Shown here piece by piece: positions 26,488-35,349 of a DNA stretch of 64,000 bases. The notes beneath the pieces were generated by a model that did not search any database, was not told the origin of the DNA, and was given only the letters and a program-made list of their open reading frames with translations. How positions within the stretch are numbered: the stretch's first letter is position 1; each line of letters opens with the position of its first letter. Source of the stretch: Halorubrum halophilum (GTDB lineage: Archaea; Halobacteriota; Halobacteria; Halobacteriales; Haloferacaceae); contig NZ_BBJP01000002.1 of the NCBI RefSeq assembly GCF_000739595.1, positions 25,971 to 89,970 of the forward strand. Direction: 5' to 3'. Both the position numbers and the translations under genes were made by a program.

Positions 26488-27897
26488 ATGTCCGCTACGC
26501 CGCCCGGACCGCACGGCGACCCCGTCTTCGGCAACGGTCGCCGGTACGCTAGCGACCCGTTCTCGTTCATGCGCGCCTGCGCCGACAGCTACGGAGACGT
26601 GGTTCGTTTCGACCTCGGCCCGCGCGAGACGTACCTCCTGACGAACCCCGCCGACATTGAGCGCGTGCTCGTCGCCGACGCGGAGCGATACCGGAAGCCG
26701 CAGTTCGGCGACGACGCGATGGATCGACTGCTCGGGAACGGCCTTCTCATGAGCGAGGGGGAGACGTGGCAACGCCAGCGCAAACTGGCGAACCCCTCGT
26801 TCCACAACCAGCGGATCGGGGCGCTCGCGGGGACGATGGTCGACCACACCGAGTCGCAGCTCGCGGACTGGGACGACGGCGAGGTCGTCGATATCCAACT
26901 GGAGGTCGCCCGGCTCACCGTCAAGATCATCGTCTCGGCGATGTTCGGCGCCGACATCACCGACGAGGAGGTCCGGACGGTCCAGGAGAAGCTGGAGCCG
27001 CTCGGCGCCCGGTTCGAGCCCGACCCGCGGCGCTTCCTGATCCCGGACTGGGCGCCGACCCGCGAGAACCGCGAGTTCGCCGCCGCGGTCGACACCCTCG
27101 AATCCGTGATCGACGGGATCGTCGAGCGCCGACAGGGGACCCAGCGCGACCCGAGCGTCGACCCGGCCGGCCCGGAAGGCGTCTCGGTGCGCGGCCCTGC
27201 AGGGGACGGCCAGGGTGGGGACGGGAGCGACGACCTCCCGATGGACCTCCTCTCGGTCCTGCTCCGCGCCCGCGACCGCGGCGAGCAGACGGACGAGAAC
27301 CTCCGCGACGAGCTGGTGACGATGCTACTCGCGGGCCACGACACCACCGCGCTCGCGTTGACGTACACCTTCTACCTGCTCTCGAACCACCCCGAGGCGC
27401 GGGAGCGCGTCGCAAGCGAGGCCATCGAGGCGACTTCCGGCGGCCCGCCGACTGCTACTGACGCCCGAGAGATGCGGTACACCGAACGCGTGCTCAACGA
27501 GTCGATGCGACTGTACCCGCCCGTCTACACCCTGTTCCGCGAGCCGAAGCTCGACGTGAAGCTGGGGGGGTACCGGATCCCCGAGGGCTCCGCGCTCATG
27601 TGCTCGCAGTGGGTGGTCCACCGGTCGCCGCGCTGGTACGACGATCCCGACGCGTTCGACCCGGGTCGGTGGAAACCCGAGCGGCGGAGTCAGCGTCCGC
27701 GATTCGCCTACTTCCCGTTCGGCGGCGGCCCGCGCCACTGCATCGGGAAGTCGTTCTCGCTGCTCGAAGCGAAGCTGATCCTCGCGAAGGTCTGCTCGCA
27801 GTACGACTTGGAGTACGAGGGACCGGATCTCTCGCTGCGGGGCTCGCTGACGATGCATCCCGACCATCCGGTGCCGATGCGCATCCACGAGCGCTGA
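26488..27897 (+). CDS. Cytochrome P450
   Basis: 469 residues, soluble, no N-terminal anchor. The I-helix oxygen-binding motif is LLAGHDTTALALTY (~residues 280-293), the ExxR is ESMRLYPP, and the heme-thiolate loop is FPFGGGPRHCIGKSFSLLEAKL (Cys ~residue 413). A low-complexity Gly/Asp insertion near residues 225-250 is haloarchaeal in character. The substrate is unknown. A small Cys-rich gene follows after 5 bases. A TTTAACC element lies about 27 bases before the ATG. Confidence 0.94.
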   Translation: MSATPPGPHGDPVFGNGRRYASDPFSFMRACADSYGDVVRFDLGPRETYLLTNPADIERVLVADAERYRKPQFGDDAMDRLLGNGLLMSEGETWQRQRKLANPSFHNQRIGALAGTMVDHTESQLADWDDGEVVDIQLEVARLTVKIIVSAMFGADITDEEVRTVQEKLEPLGARFEPDPRRFLIPDWAPTRENREFAAAVDTLESVIDGIVERRQGTQRDPSVDPAGPEGVSVRGPAGDGQGGDGSDDLPMDLLSVLLRARDRGEQTDENLRDELVTMLLAGHDTTALALTYTFYLLSNHPEARERVASEAIEATSGGPPTATDAREMRYTERVLNESMRLYPPVYTLFREPKLDVKLGGYRIPEGSALMCSQWVVHRSPRWYDDPDAFDPGRWKPERRSQRPRFAYFPFGGGPRHCIGKSFSLLEAKLILAKVCSQYDLEYEGPDLSLRGSLTMHPDHPVPMRIHER

Positions 27898-27902
27898 TCG
27901 GG

Positions 27903-28115
27903 ATGGCGGATGACGAACCGGCGTCGTACTGCCGGCGCTGCGGCGAGCGCCTCTCCCGAGGGGCCATCGCGAGCCGCCAGCGCGCCTGCTGTCTCAACGC
28001 GACCCCGATCGCCGGCGTCTGCCCGACGCACGGACCGGTCGGGCCGCATCACGCGGTCGACGAGCCGGGTGAGAGCAACGGCGAGAGAGCGGACGAGGAC
28101 CTCGATCGAGCGTAA
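27903..28115 (+). CDS. Small Cys-rich protein downstream of P450
   Basis: 70 residues. Four or five Cys and two His in the first half: YCRRCGERLSRGAIASRQRACCLNATPIAGVCPTHGPVGPHH, which fits a zinc-binding fold rather than a 2Fe-2S or 4Fe-4S ferredoxin. The C-terminal 20 residues are acidic. It starts 5 bases after the P450 stop, so it is likely in the same transcript. It could be a partner protein, but there is no direct evidence. Confidence 0.7.
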   Translation: MADDEPASYCRRCGERLSRGAIASRQRACCLNATPIAGVCPTHGPVGPHHAVDEPGESNGERADEDLDRA

Positions 28116-28130
28116 TCGTTTTCGAGCGTG

Positions 28131-28486
28131 TTTATAAAGGCCGTGCGGTGGCGCGCCCCGGTGAGCGGCCGTCAGGCCGCGAACCGCCGGTGCGGGGGAG
28201 TCGGTTGCCCGAAGCAACGCGGAGGGCGACCGACGAGGCTGGGGAGGCGTGAGGTGCGGTTGCGGGCGGGTGGGACTCAAAGGGGCAGTCGCCGAGGACG
28301 CCGCAGGCGTTCACGAGAGCGGAGCTCTCGTGAGCCAATCAGAACGCGAAGCGTTCTGATGACGACGCAAGCACCGCAACGAGGGAGCGGTAGCGACCGA
28401 GTGAGGAGCGCAGCGAGCGTGCGGCGTCCTCGGCGACTGGGGCTTTGGAGGTGTTCACCGGCGATCTGCCACCAGCCATTTATAAA
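28131..28486 (-). repeat. Covarying-stem repeat, copy 2
   Basis: Same element as copy 1 in the opposite orientation. A 19-bp perfect inverted repeat joins 28286-28304 (CAGTCGCCGAGGACGCCGC) to 28421-28439. Blocks are GGGACTCAAAGGGGCAG, CTGGGGCTTTGGAGGTG and GGCTGGGGAGGCGTGAGGTG. A small hairpin GCGGCC/GGCCGC is at 28165-28180. TTTATAA motifs stand at both ends (28131, 28479), with another at 28536. The loop holds hairpins CGAGAGCGGAGCTCTCG and CAGAACGCGAAGCGTTCTG, shared with copy 3. It is flanked by a small Cys-rich gene and a 2H phosphoesterase. Confidence 0.85.
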
Positions 28487-28536
28487 TGATCACCAGGACC
28501 TTCAGACGTATCTACCGACCACCCACCACGAACCAT

Positions 28537-29133
28537 TTATAAGTCGATCGACGCAGCGACCTCGCGGAACTCCGGGTCGTACAGGTCGAGCGCGTGGACG
28601 CGCCACCGGATCGGGTCGAACTCGGCGGCCACGAGGTCGGCGACGACGCCCGACTCGGGACTGCCACCGCGAGCCACGGTGACGTGCGGCACGTAGTCTT
28701 CGCCCTCGATCCCCTCAATCGCGCCGTACGCGGCGCAGAGCCGGCGGTGGATCCGGACGAGCGCGTCGCTCTCGACGGTCAGATAGAGCACGGGTCCCGA
28801 CCCCGACGCGGGCGCGTCGAAGACGTCGAGTCCCGTCACGGCGACCGGGAAGGGGTCGGTTCCCGCGAGCAGCGGGCGGAGGTCGTCGCGCAGGGCGTCG
28901 AGCGCGTCGGGTTTGGGCGGTGACGGTCCGCGGGTGGGAGAGCCGGGCGACGCGTCCGCGCCGCCCCCGCCCCTCTCGTCGCTCGCGACGCGGTCCGGTA
29001 CGTCCTCGACGCCGAACCGCTTGCAGACGAGCGTGCGTCGATCGCGGACCCGATCGAACCCCGAGGGTTTCGACTGGAGATCCGCTGCGAGACGGTCAAC
29101 GGCGGGCGCGATCGGGACGTTCAGGCTGAACAC
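28537..29133 (-). CDS. 2H phosphoesterase-family protein (2'-5' RNA ligase-like), one motif altered
   Basis: 198 residues, GTG start. The second HxT motif is intact (YVPHVTVARGG, ~residue 150), but the first site reads DRRTLVCKRFG, with Arg where His is expected. The protein may therefore be catalytically weak or only bind RNA. A Gly/Pro-rich insertion (~residues 50-75) separates the two lobes. The stop lies in a TTATAAAT motif near repeat copy 2. The next gene upstream is 3 bases away, so they may be co-transcribed. Confidence 0.75.
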   Translation of the reverse strand: MFSLNVPIAPAVDRLAADLQSKPSGFDRVRDRRTLVCKRFGVEDVPDRVASDERGGGGADASPGSPTRGPSPPKPDALDALRDDLRPLLAGTDPFPVAVTGLDVFDAPASGSGPVLYLTVESDALVRIHRRLCAAYGAIEGIEGEDYVPHVTVARGGSPESGVVADLVAAEFDPIRWRVHALDLYDPEFREVAASIDL

Positions 29134-29136
29134 GCC

Positions 29137-29340
29137 TCAGATCCGATCGGTGAGCCGTAACGCGATCAGTACGACGATCACGACGGCGATCAACGTTGGG
29201 ATGGCGTCTAAGAGCGCGAACGTGAGATCGAGTACCGCTCCGAAGATCTCCACGAGAAGCCACACGACCGCGAGTACGAGGATCAGCTTCAGGAGGTCGT
29301 CGACGTCTACGTCGGCCCGGTCCGCGTCTGTTCGGTCCAT
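29137..29340 (-). CDS. Small two-span membrane protein (DUF7554-like)
   Basis: 67 residues from the ATG at 29340; a longer frame would add Arg-rich residues unlike the family. After a 14-residue acidic N-terminus there are two hydrophobic segments: LLKLILVLAVVWLLVEIFGAVL and TLIAVVIVVLIALRL. The DUF label is from memory. It is divergent from serB and 3 bases upstream of the 2H phosphoesterase gene. Confidence 0.7.
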   Translation of the reverse strand: MDRTDADRADVDVDDLLKLILVLAVVWLLVEIFGAVLDLTFALLDAIPTLIAVVIVVLIALRLTDRI

Positions 29341-29437
29341 ACCGAGAGCGACGACCGCGACGGGCAAAAAGACCACCGGGGGAGCGTCACGTTGCGCGAT
29401 CAGATGTTTAAAAACCTCTCCACGTCGAACGAACTCC

Positions 29438-30082
29438 ATGAGCCTCATCGCGTTCGACTTCGACGGCACGCTCTCCGACTCCGAGATGACGGTCCTGCTC
29501 GCCCGGCGCGCGGGCGTCGCCGACGAGGTGGCCGAGATCACGGAGCGGGCGATGAACGACGAACTCAGCTACGCCGAGAGCCTCTATCAGCGCGCGGCGC
29601 TGCTCGACGGGCTCGACGAGGACGAGGTCGCGGCCGCGTTCGGCGAGGTGGCGCTCCGGCCGGGCGCCGGCGAGCTGATCGAGCGCCTGCAGGCCGAGGG
29701 CCACCACGTCGCCGTGCTCACGGGCGGGTTCGAGCGCGGCGTCGAGCGCGCGCTCGCGAAGCAGGGCGTCGAGGCCGACACGATCGTCGCCAACCGCCTC
29801 CCGATGGCCGGCGGAGCGCTCACTGGCGAGGCCGAGGGCCCCCTCATCGAGGGGACGAAAGACGACGCGCTGGCCGAACTCGCCGACGACCTCGGGATTC
29901 CGATGAGCGAGACGGTCGCGATCGGCGACGGCGCGAACGACCTCCCGATGTTAGAGGTCGCGGGGCTCGCCGTCGGATTCGTCCCCAAGGACGCGGTCCG
30001 GCCGGTGTGCGACGCCGTCGTCGCTTCGATGTTCCGGCTCGGGAAGGTGTTAGAGGGGTACGACGTGCTCCCCGCGGAGTAG
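29438..30082 (+). CDS. serB: Phosphoserine phosphatase (HAD family)
   Basis: 214 residues. HAD motif I is FDFDGTLSDSE at the N-terminus, motif II is VLTGGF, and motifs III/IV are GTKDDAL and AIGDGANDLPML. It performs the last step of serine synthesis, complementing serA at 16.2-17.8 kb. A TTTAAAAAC element lies about 30 bases before the ATG, so the transcript is likely leaderless. Much longer upstream reading frames are rejected as they run against a neighbouring gene. Confidence 0.93.
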   Translation: MSLIAFDFDGTLSDSEMTVLLARRAGVADEVAEITERAMNDELSYAESLYQRAALLDGLDEDEVAAAFGEVALRPGAGELIERLQAEGHHVAVLTGGFERGVERALAKQGVEADTIVANRLPMAGGALTGEAEGPLIEGTKDDALAELADDLGIPMSETVAIGDGANDLPMLEVAGLAVGFVPKDAVRPVCDAVVASMFRLGKVLEGYDVLPAE

Positions 30083-30218
30083 TCGGCGACCGACTGTGGG
30101 GAGAGGGGCAACGAGTGCGATCCCACCGACCGGCGGACACGGGCACACTGTTTGGATGGACCCTTAATAAGCGCCGGAGCGAAGATCGGTTTATGAACGG
30201 CATTGTTGGGGTGATCCG

Positions 30219-31055
30219 ATGCTGCCGACGCTGACGTATCTGCAGTTTCACCTCGTGTTCAGCCTCCCCGTACTCGCGGCCCTGTGGTACGTCGCGCCGC
30301 GGTACGACGCCGTCCGCCGGCGACGCGCGACGGCCGGGATCGCGATCCTCGTCGCGATCGCGTACGCGTACACGACGCCGTGGATCAGCTACATGATCCG
30401 GCAGGGCGCGTGGTCGTACGCCGACGGCGCGGTGCTCGTCCGGGCGCTGTCGATCCCGCTCGGCGAGTACCTCTTTTTCACCGTGCAGACCGTCGTCACC
30501 GCGTTCGCGCTCCATCTGATCGGTTTCGACCCGACGTTCCGTGACGGGGACTTCGACCGAGGACCCCGGATCGCCGGCGTCGTCGTCGGGGTCGCGATGG
30601 TTCCGGTTGGGCTCTGGCTCCTCTTTCGTGACCCGTCGTTCCTCTACCTCGGCGGGCTGATCGCGTGGGTCGGGCCCGTGCTCGCGCTCCAGTGGGCCGT
30701 CGGCGGCGGCTACCTCGTCCGCACTCCCCGAATGTGGCTCACTGCGACGCTTCTGCCGGCGGCGTACTTCTGGATCGCGGACCGGATCGCGATCGGGATG
30801 GGGACGTGGCACCTCTCTGCCGAGCTCACAACCGGCGTCGCCGTTCTCGGGCTCCCGATCGAGGAGATGCTCTTCTTCCTCTCAGCCGGCGTGATGACCG
30901 TCAACGGGCTCGTGCTGTTCGAATGGGTTCTCGACTGGAACGACCGCCGGAAGGTGGCCGACGCGCCCGCGGAGGCGGGCGATGAGACCGGCTCCGACGG
31001 CACCGACATCGACGACGCCGAAACCGATCACGCTCTCGAACCGAGCGATGACTGA
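30219..31055 (+). CDS. crtY: Lycopene β-cyclase, heterodimer-type membrane protein
   Basis: 278 residues with seven hydrophobic helices and a charged C-terminal tail. Typical segments are LTYLQFHLVFSLPVLAALW, TTPWISYMIRQGAWSYADG, the pair PLGEYLFFTVQT and LPIEEMLFFLSAG, each carrying the conserved Glu. It cyclises lycopene to β-carotene, the precursor of retinal. The stop overlaps the next start by 8 bases, so the two are coupled. The TATA region (CGGTTTATGAAC) is about 30 bases upstream of the ATG. Confidence 0.94.
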   Translation: MLPTLTYLQFHLVFSLPVLAALWYVAPRYDAVRRRRATAGIAILVAIAYAYTTPWISYMIRQGAWSYADGAVLVRALSIPLGEYLFFTVQTVVTAFALHLIGFDPTFRDGDFDRGPRIAGVVVGVAMVPVGLWLLFRDPSFLYLGGLIAWVGPVLALQWAVGGGYLVRTPRMWLTATLLPAAYFWIADRIAIGMGTWHLSAELTTGVAVLGLPIEEMLFFLSAGVMTVNGLVLFEWVLDWNDRRKVADAPAEAGDETGSDGTDIDDAETDHALEPSDD

Positions 31056-32097
31056 GGCGACGGCACAAGCGGATCGGCTCTTCGCGCTGTACCCGGCGCT
31101 GGCGCTCGCCGCACTGCTGCCGATCGGCGCCGCAACCCCTCTGTTTCCGGTCGAACTCGGCGTCGCGGCGTTCGCGCTGGGGACGCTCGTCGTCGGGATG
31201 GCGCACGGCGCGGTGGATCACCTCGTCCCGCTGCGGGCGGCGCCAGGGGTCTCGCTCCGCCGGTCGATCGCGGTCGTCTCGGTCGCCTACGCGGTCCTCG
31301 GCGGGGCGGTCGTCGCCGCGTTCTTCGTCGCACCGGTCGCCGCGTTCGCCGGGTTCGTCGCGCTCACGTGGCTCCACTGGGGGCAGGGAGACGTGGCCGC
31401 GCTCGCGCTCGCGGGCGTCGAACACCTCCCGACCTCGGCGGAGCGCTGGCTGGCCCTCGTCGTCCGCGGCGGGCTTCCGATGGGCGTCCCGCTCCTCTCC
31501 CACCCGGAGGAGTATCGGCTGGTCGCGGAGTGGGTCGTGGGGCTGTTCCTCGTCGAGCCGGGCGCGGCGCCGGCCGCGACCGCGGTCGACCCCCTGTTCG
31601 TCCCGGCGACGCGGCTGGCGGTCGGCGGGATCGTGATCGCGGCGACGCTCGCGTCGGTCGGACTGGGGTACGCGCGGGTCCGCAGGGGCGCCTCACGGCG
31701 CGGATGGCTCCGCGACGCCGGCGAGGTGGGGGTGCTGTGGGCGTGGTTCCTGCTCGCGGCGCCCGTCTTCGCGATCGGGGTGTACTTTGCGCTCTGGCAT
31801 TCGCTCCGGCACGTGGGGCGGCTGGTTCTCGTCGATCCGGACGCGGCGGCCGCGCTCGGGGAGGGTGACACTCGGCGGGCACTGGGGCGGTTCGCCCGCG
31901 ACGCGGCCCCGCTCACGCTCGGGGGGTTCGTCGCGCTCGCCGGCGTCGGGATCGCGGCCCCGGCCGGGATCGCCGCGCCGGGCGACCTGCTCGCGGCGTC
32001 GCTTGTCGGCATCGCGGCGCTGACGCTCCCGCACGTCGTCGTCACCGCGTGGCTCGACCGGCGGCAGGGGGTGTGGCGGCCGGATTCGGCGGCGTGA
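31048..32097 (+). CDS. blh: Brp/Blh family β-carotene 15,15'-dioxygenase
   Basis: 349 residues, polytopic membrane protein. Conserved His residues for the non-heme iron are in GMAHGAVDHLVPL (residues ~50-60), FVALTWLHWGQGD and ALWHSLRHVGRLV. It cleaves β-carotene into two retinals, supplying rhodopsins. It is coupled to crtY by an 8-base overlap. No opsin gene is in the window. Confidence 0.93.
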   Translation: MTEATAQADRLFALYPALALAALLPIGAATPLFPVELGVAAFALGTLVVGMAHGAVDHLVPLRAAPGVSLRRSIAVVSVAYAVLGGAVVAAFFVAPVAAFAGFVALTWLHWGQGDVAALALAGVEHLPTSAERWLALVVRGGLPMGVPLLSHPEEYRLVAEWVVGLFLVEPGAAPAATAVDPLFVPATRLAVGGIVIAATLASVGLGYARVRRGASRRGWLRDAGEVGVLWAWFLLAAPVFAIGVYFALWHSLRHVGRLVLVDPDAAAALGEGDTRRALGRFARDAAPLTLGGFVALAGVGIAAPAGIAAPGDLLAASLVGIAALTLPHVVVTAWLDRRQGVWRPDSAA

Positions 32098-32119
32098 GCG
32101 TGCCGGCGAGAACGAGCCG

Positions 32120-33010
32120 TCACTCCCACCCCGGCGTCCCGGGCGCACCCGCGTCGTCCTCCAGTTCGCGGACCAGCCGCTCGCGGTCGTCCGAGTCGAT
32201 CGCGACCGGGTCGCCGTCGCCCGCGGCCCGCTCGCTCCACGCCCGGATCGCGCGTCCGGCCCACGAGTCGGCGTCTCGGGCGCGGGCGCGAGCCGCGGCC
32301 ATCCGGTCGCGATCGACGGAGAGCGAGCCGGGACTGGAGCCGACCGCCGCCCCGACGAACCGGGCGCGGTCGTCCGTGGTGAGTCGCTCGGCTCGGAGCC
32401 GGTCGATCACGCCGTCGAGGTCGCCGGGAGCGGGATACGCGAAGACCGTCGCGCCGGCGGCGCGGGGACCGAACGGGAGCGGCGGAGTGTCGTCGGGCAC
32501 CGCGTCGTCGAGGAGGCGGTCGCCGCCGCCGGCGGCCTCGACGCGCTCGCACTCGGTCTCGGCGTCGAGTTCGAGGCTGTGAGCGGGGTACGTCGAGCAG
32601 GTCCGCGGGTAGCGCTCGTCGCCGTGGATCCGGCACTGAAGCGTGATCGGATCGAGAAAGACGCAGGCGCCGAGCCAGCGGTGCTCGTCGGTGCCGATCG
32701 GCGCGACCGGCTTCGGGGGCTTTCGCAGACCGACCGCGAAGACCGGACGGTCGCCCGCGGCGGCGGCGACCTCGACGCCGTCGATTCGGACCGAACCGTC
32801 GCCCTCGGCGGGTTCGAACAGTCGGGGGACTAACACGTCGCCGAGACCGTCGTCGAGGAACCCAGCGATCTCGTCGCGCGTGAGCGGCACGAGGTCGTAG
32901 GCGTCGTCGAGCGGCGGGCGGCTACCGGTGCGGTCGGAGCCGGCCGCGTCGGGCGCGAGCGGTCGCCAGTCGACGCAGCAGCCGGCACAACCCTCGCAAC
33001 GGAGTTCCAT
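32120..33010 (-). CDS. YkgJ-family cysteine cluster protein
   Basis: 296 residues from the ATG at 33010; another in-frame ATG at 33019 is possible, and the TTTTAAGC element at ~33041-33047 fits either. The N-terminal cluster is CEGCAGCCVDW and further Cys are in LGACVFLDPITLQCRIHGDERYPRTCSTYP. These Cys-rich proteins are thought to bind zinc or an iron-sulfur cluster. The C-terminal 100 residues are helical and acidic. It is convergent with blh. No substrate is known. Confidence 0.85.
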   Translation of the reverse strand: MELRCEGCAGCCVDWRPLAPDAAGSDRTGSRPPLDDAYDLVPLTRDEIAGFLDDGLGDVLVPRLFEPAEGDGSVRIDGVEVAAAAGDRPVFAVGLRKPPKPVAPIGTDEHRWLGACVFLDPITLQCRIHGDERYPRTCSTYPAHSLELDAETECERVEAAGGGDRLLDDAVPDDTPPLPFGPRAAGATVFAYPAPGDLDGVIDRLRAERLTTDDRARFVGAAVGSSPGSLSVDRDRMAAARARARDADSWAGRAIRAWSERAAGDGDPVAIDSDDRERLVRELEDDAGAPGTPGWE

Positions 33011-33070
33011 CGTGATCACCCGTGAGAACGATTCGCACGCTTAAAAGGGATCGCCAGGGGTGAGAGGATA

Positions 33071-33422
33071 CTTATAAATGAACGAGGCGGTGGCGCGCCT
33101 CCGAGCGCCCCAAGGGCGCGAGGAGCCCGCGAGGGAGTCGGACCGGCGCAGATGCGCCGGTCCGACGAGGCTGGGGAGGTGTGAGGTGCTGTGTGGTTGC
33201 GCGTGGGTGGGACTCAAACGGGCAGCCGGTGAGGCGGGCGCAGGCGTTCACGAGAGCAGAGCTCTCGTGAGCCAATCAGAACGCGAAGCGTTCTGATGAC
33301 GACGGAAGCACTGGAAGGAGCGAACGGGGTGAGCGACTGAAACGCGCAACGAACGTGCGCCCGCCTCACCGGCTGGGGATTTGGAAGTTCTCACCGTCGA
33401 TCTATAGTCAGCCATTTATAAG
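33071..33422 (-). repeat. Covarying-stem repeat, copy 3
   Basis: Same orientation as copy 2. A 20-bp perfect inverted repeat links 33223-33242 (CAGCCGGTGAGGCGGGCGCA) to 33356-33375. Block A here reads CTTCCAAATCCCCAG on the minus strand and block B ends in GTTTGAGTCCC, so CAAAG/CTTTG has become CAAAT/GTTTG, a G-C to U-G change that preserves pairing. A second perfect hairpin occupies 33137-33166 (14-bp arms, 2-base loop); a third, GCGCCC/GGGCGC, is at 33105-33119. TTTATAA-type motifs bound both ends. Confidence 0.85.
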
Positions 33423-33447
33423 CGATCAACAATGGCTTTCGAGGCCG

Positions 33448-33969
33448 TCACGAGATCTTGGATGTGAGCTTCGAGTTCTGATTTGTTGTTGCGATATCCG
33501 AATCAATCAGTTGTTCGCACGCGTGAACGAACTCCGTATCGTCAACCGATCCGCAGACGACGTGGGCCTCATCGGCAGTGCGGATATACAAGTCGATGAC
33601 GTCGTGGTTTCCGACGCTGAGGTAGTCATACGCTGTGGACCAAGCCCCGATAGCGAAAAGGTAGACGAATCCGAGAATCAGCACCTCAGTTTGAGTTGCG
33701 GGAAGACCGTTTAGATATATACTGGCAGTCGGTATGCCCGTGAGAATGAACGCGACGACTACAGAGCACACTCCGAGGAATCTCATATGGTGGAGGGTTG
33801 TGTTTCGTTCAAACTGGATCGTCTTGATCTCCGTCAGAGGAATAGACGTCGGAGACTCATCTTCCGGTTGAGCGTACGTGAGACGCTCGTCAGATGCTGT
33901 GAACGTTCCTACATCATCTCTCTCAAGCACGTACTCATCGATATGAGCCTTCGTGTGGAACTCTTCCAT
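33448..33969 (-). CDS. Orphan two-span membrane protein of lower GC content
   Basis: 173 residues. The N-terminal ~60 residues are soluble (EYVLERDDVGTFTASDERLTYAQPEDE), then two membrane helices (LGVCSVVVAFILTGIPTASIYL and VLILGFVYLFAIGAWSTAYDYL) and a C-terminal soluble domain (DVIDLYIRTADEAHVVCGSVDDTEFVHACEQLI). The flanking domains look like a PH-type (bPH) arrangement, an inference. Base composition is clearly less GC-rich than neighbours, suggesting recent transfer. It lies beside repeat copy 3. Confidence 0.65.
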   Translation of the reverse strand: MEEFHTKAHIDEYVLERDDVGTFTASDERLTYAQPEDESPTSIPLTEIKTIQFERNTTLHHMRFLGVCSVVVAFILTGIPTASIYLNGLPATQTEVLILGFVYLFAIGAWSTAYDYLSVGNHDVIDLYIRTADEAHVVCGSVDDTEFVHACEQLIDSDIATTNQNSKLTSKIS

Positions 33970-34120
33970 CAGGTTCTGGTATTCTCGAGTATGTATAGTT
34001 GGCTGCTTTCATATTAGTGTTTCATCAGCACGACTAAACGAACAGCTGTCAAATCCGAACTGACCGCCGCCGCTCCGCCGACAGCGACGATCACGTATTA
34101 CTTATAAAGAACCGATCGAG

Positions 34121-34798
34121 TCAGGGCGCGACGCCGACGGTCAGAAGCGTCCCCCACGTCCGATACCGATCGACCATCGCCTCGCGGGAGTCCCAGTCGT
34201 CGGTCGGGAACGCCGAGGCGCCCGGAATCTCGATCTCCCGGTCCGGGACGGCGTCCTGTGCGGCGACGTACAGCCCCGCCTCCTGGAACGCCTCGCGGTA
34301 CTCCGCGCGGCTCCACAGCGTCATGTCGACCGAGATGTTGTCCTGCCACGCGTGGGTCTCTTCGCTCTCCGCGAAGTAGTTGACCGCGCAGTAGAAGGTG
34401 CCCCCGGGCTTCAGCACGCGCCGAATCTCTCGGAGCGTGTTGTGCGGGTCGGCCGCGTAGTAGAACGCCTCCATCGAGAAGACGTGGTCGAGCGAGTCGT
34501 CGGCGAAGGGGAGCGCGTCGAAGTCGCCGACGAGGAAGCCGACCGCGTCGTCGTCGGTGTAGCTCCGGGCGTTGCGCGCCATCTCCGGCGCGCCGTCGAG
34601 CCCGTAGGCCCGGCCGATCCCCCGCTCGCGGAGCGCGCGGAGCGCGTAGCCGGAGCCGGTGCCCAGATCGAGGACGGCGTCGCCTTCCTCGACCGGCATC
34701 CGCGCGAGGACGTGTTTGGCGGTGTGCCAGTGTCGGTCCTCCATGCCGCGGTCCTTCCCCGCCGCCGCCCACTCGTCGAACTCCTCGCGAACGCTCAT
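34121..34798 (-). CDS. Class I SAM-dependent methyltransferase
   Basis: 225 residues from the ATG at 34798. The SAM motif I is VLDLGTGSGYALRAL (residues ~50-64), motif II region is AYGLDGAPEMARNAR, and the acceptor-side segments are LVGDFDALPFADDSLDHVFSMEAFYYAADPHNTLREIRRVLKPGG. It is a Methyltransf_11-type domain. The methylated substrate is unknown. The gene is divergent from the DUF2391 gene, 67 bases away. Confidence 0.9.
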   Translation of the reverse strand: MSVREEFDEWAAAGKDRGMEDRHWHTAKHVLARMPVEEGDAVLDLGTGSGYALRALRERGIGRAYGLDGAPEMARNARSYTDDDAVGFLVGDFDALPFADDSLDHVFSMEAFYYAADPHNTLREIRRVLKPGGTFYCAVNYFAESEETHAWQDNISVDMTLWSRAEYREAFQEAGLYVAAQDAVPDREIEIPGASAFPTDDWDSREAMVDRYRTWGTLLTVGVAP

Positions 34799-34865
34799 AC
34801 GCGGGCGAACGGCCCGGCGGGTGAAAAGCGTCGCCGTTATATCGGCCGGTACCGCTTCGGGGAGT

Positions 34866-35309
34866 ATGAAGCGACCGCGGAGCCTCCGTCGCCCGAAGTT
34901 CCGGATCGCGGACTCCGCGCAGCAGGCGGTCGGCGGGTTCCTCCTCGCGGGCCCGTTCGTCGTCACCGAGGAGGTGTGGGTGCTGGCGGCCAGCATGAGC
35001 TGGCTGCAGGCGGTTCTGACCGCCGGCGTCGTCGGGCTGATCGGCTACGCGGCGCTCTACCGAGCGGACACCGATCGCGACCCGGACGACGAGCGGGAGG
35101 TCGCCGGGATCCCGGTCCGATTCGTCTCGCTGATGATCGTCGCGTTCGGCTCCGTGGCCGTCCTCGCGCTGCTTTTCGACGCGCCCGGCACCTTCCTGGT
35201 CGAGGCGGGCGTGGTCGGCGCCGAGCTGTGGGGGACGACGTTTAAGGCGATCTCCGTCGGCGCGGTGTTCAGCGTGGTCGGCGCCGCGACCGCCGACAGC
35301 GTGTTCTGA
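34866..35309 (+). CDS. DUF2391-family membrane protein
   Basis: 147 residues with four hydrophobic stretches: AVGGFLLAGPFVVTEEVWVLAA, AVLTAGVVGLIGYAALY, FVSLMIVAFGSVAVLALLF and VFSVVGAATADSVF. The conserved short loop AISVGAVFSVVGAATADSVF ends the protein. No function is established for the family. A TATA-like TTATATCGG lies about 25-30 bases upstream. Confidence 0.75.
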   Translation: MKRPRSLRRPKFRIADSAQQAVGGFLLAGPFVVTEEVWVLAASMSWLQAVLTAGVVGLIGYAALYRADTDRDPDDEREVAGIPVRFVSLMIVAFGSVAVLALLFDAPGTFLVEAGVVGAELWGTTFKAISVGAVFSVVGAATADSVF

Positions 35310-35349
35310 GGGCGTCGGCCGTCGCAAACGCGAACTGAGAACGGCCGGC

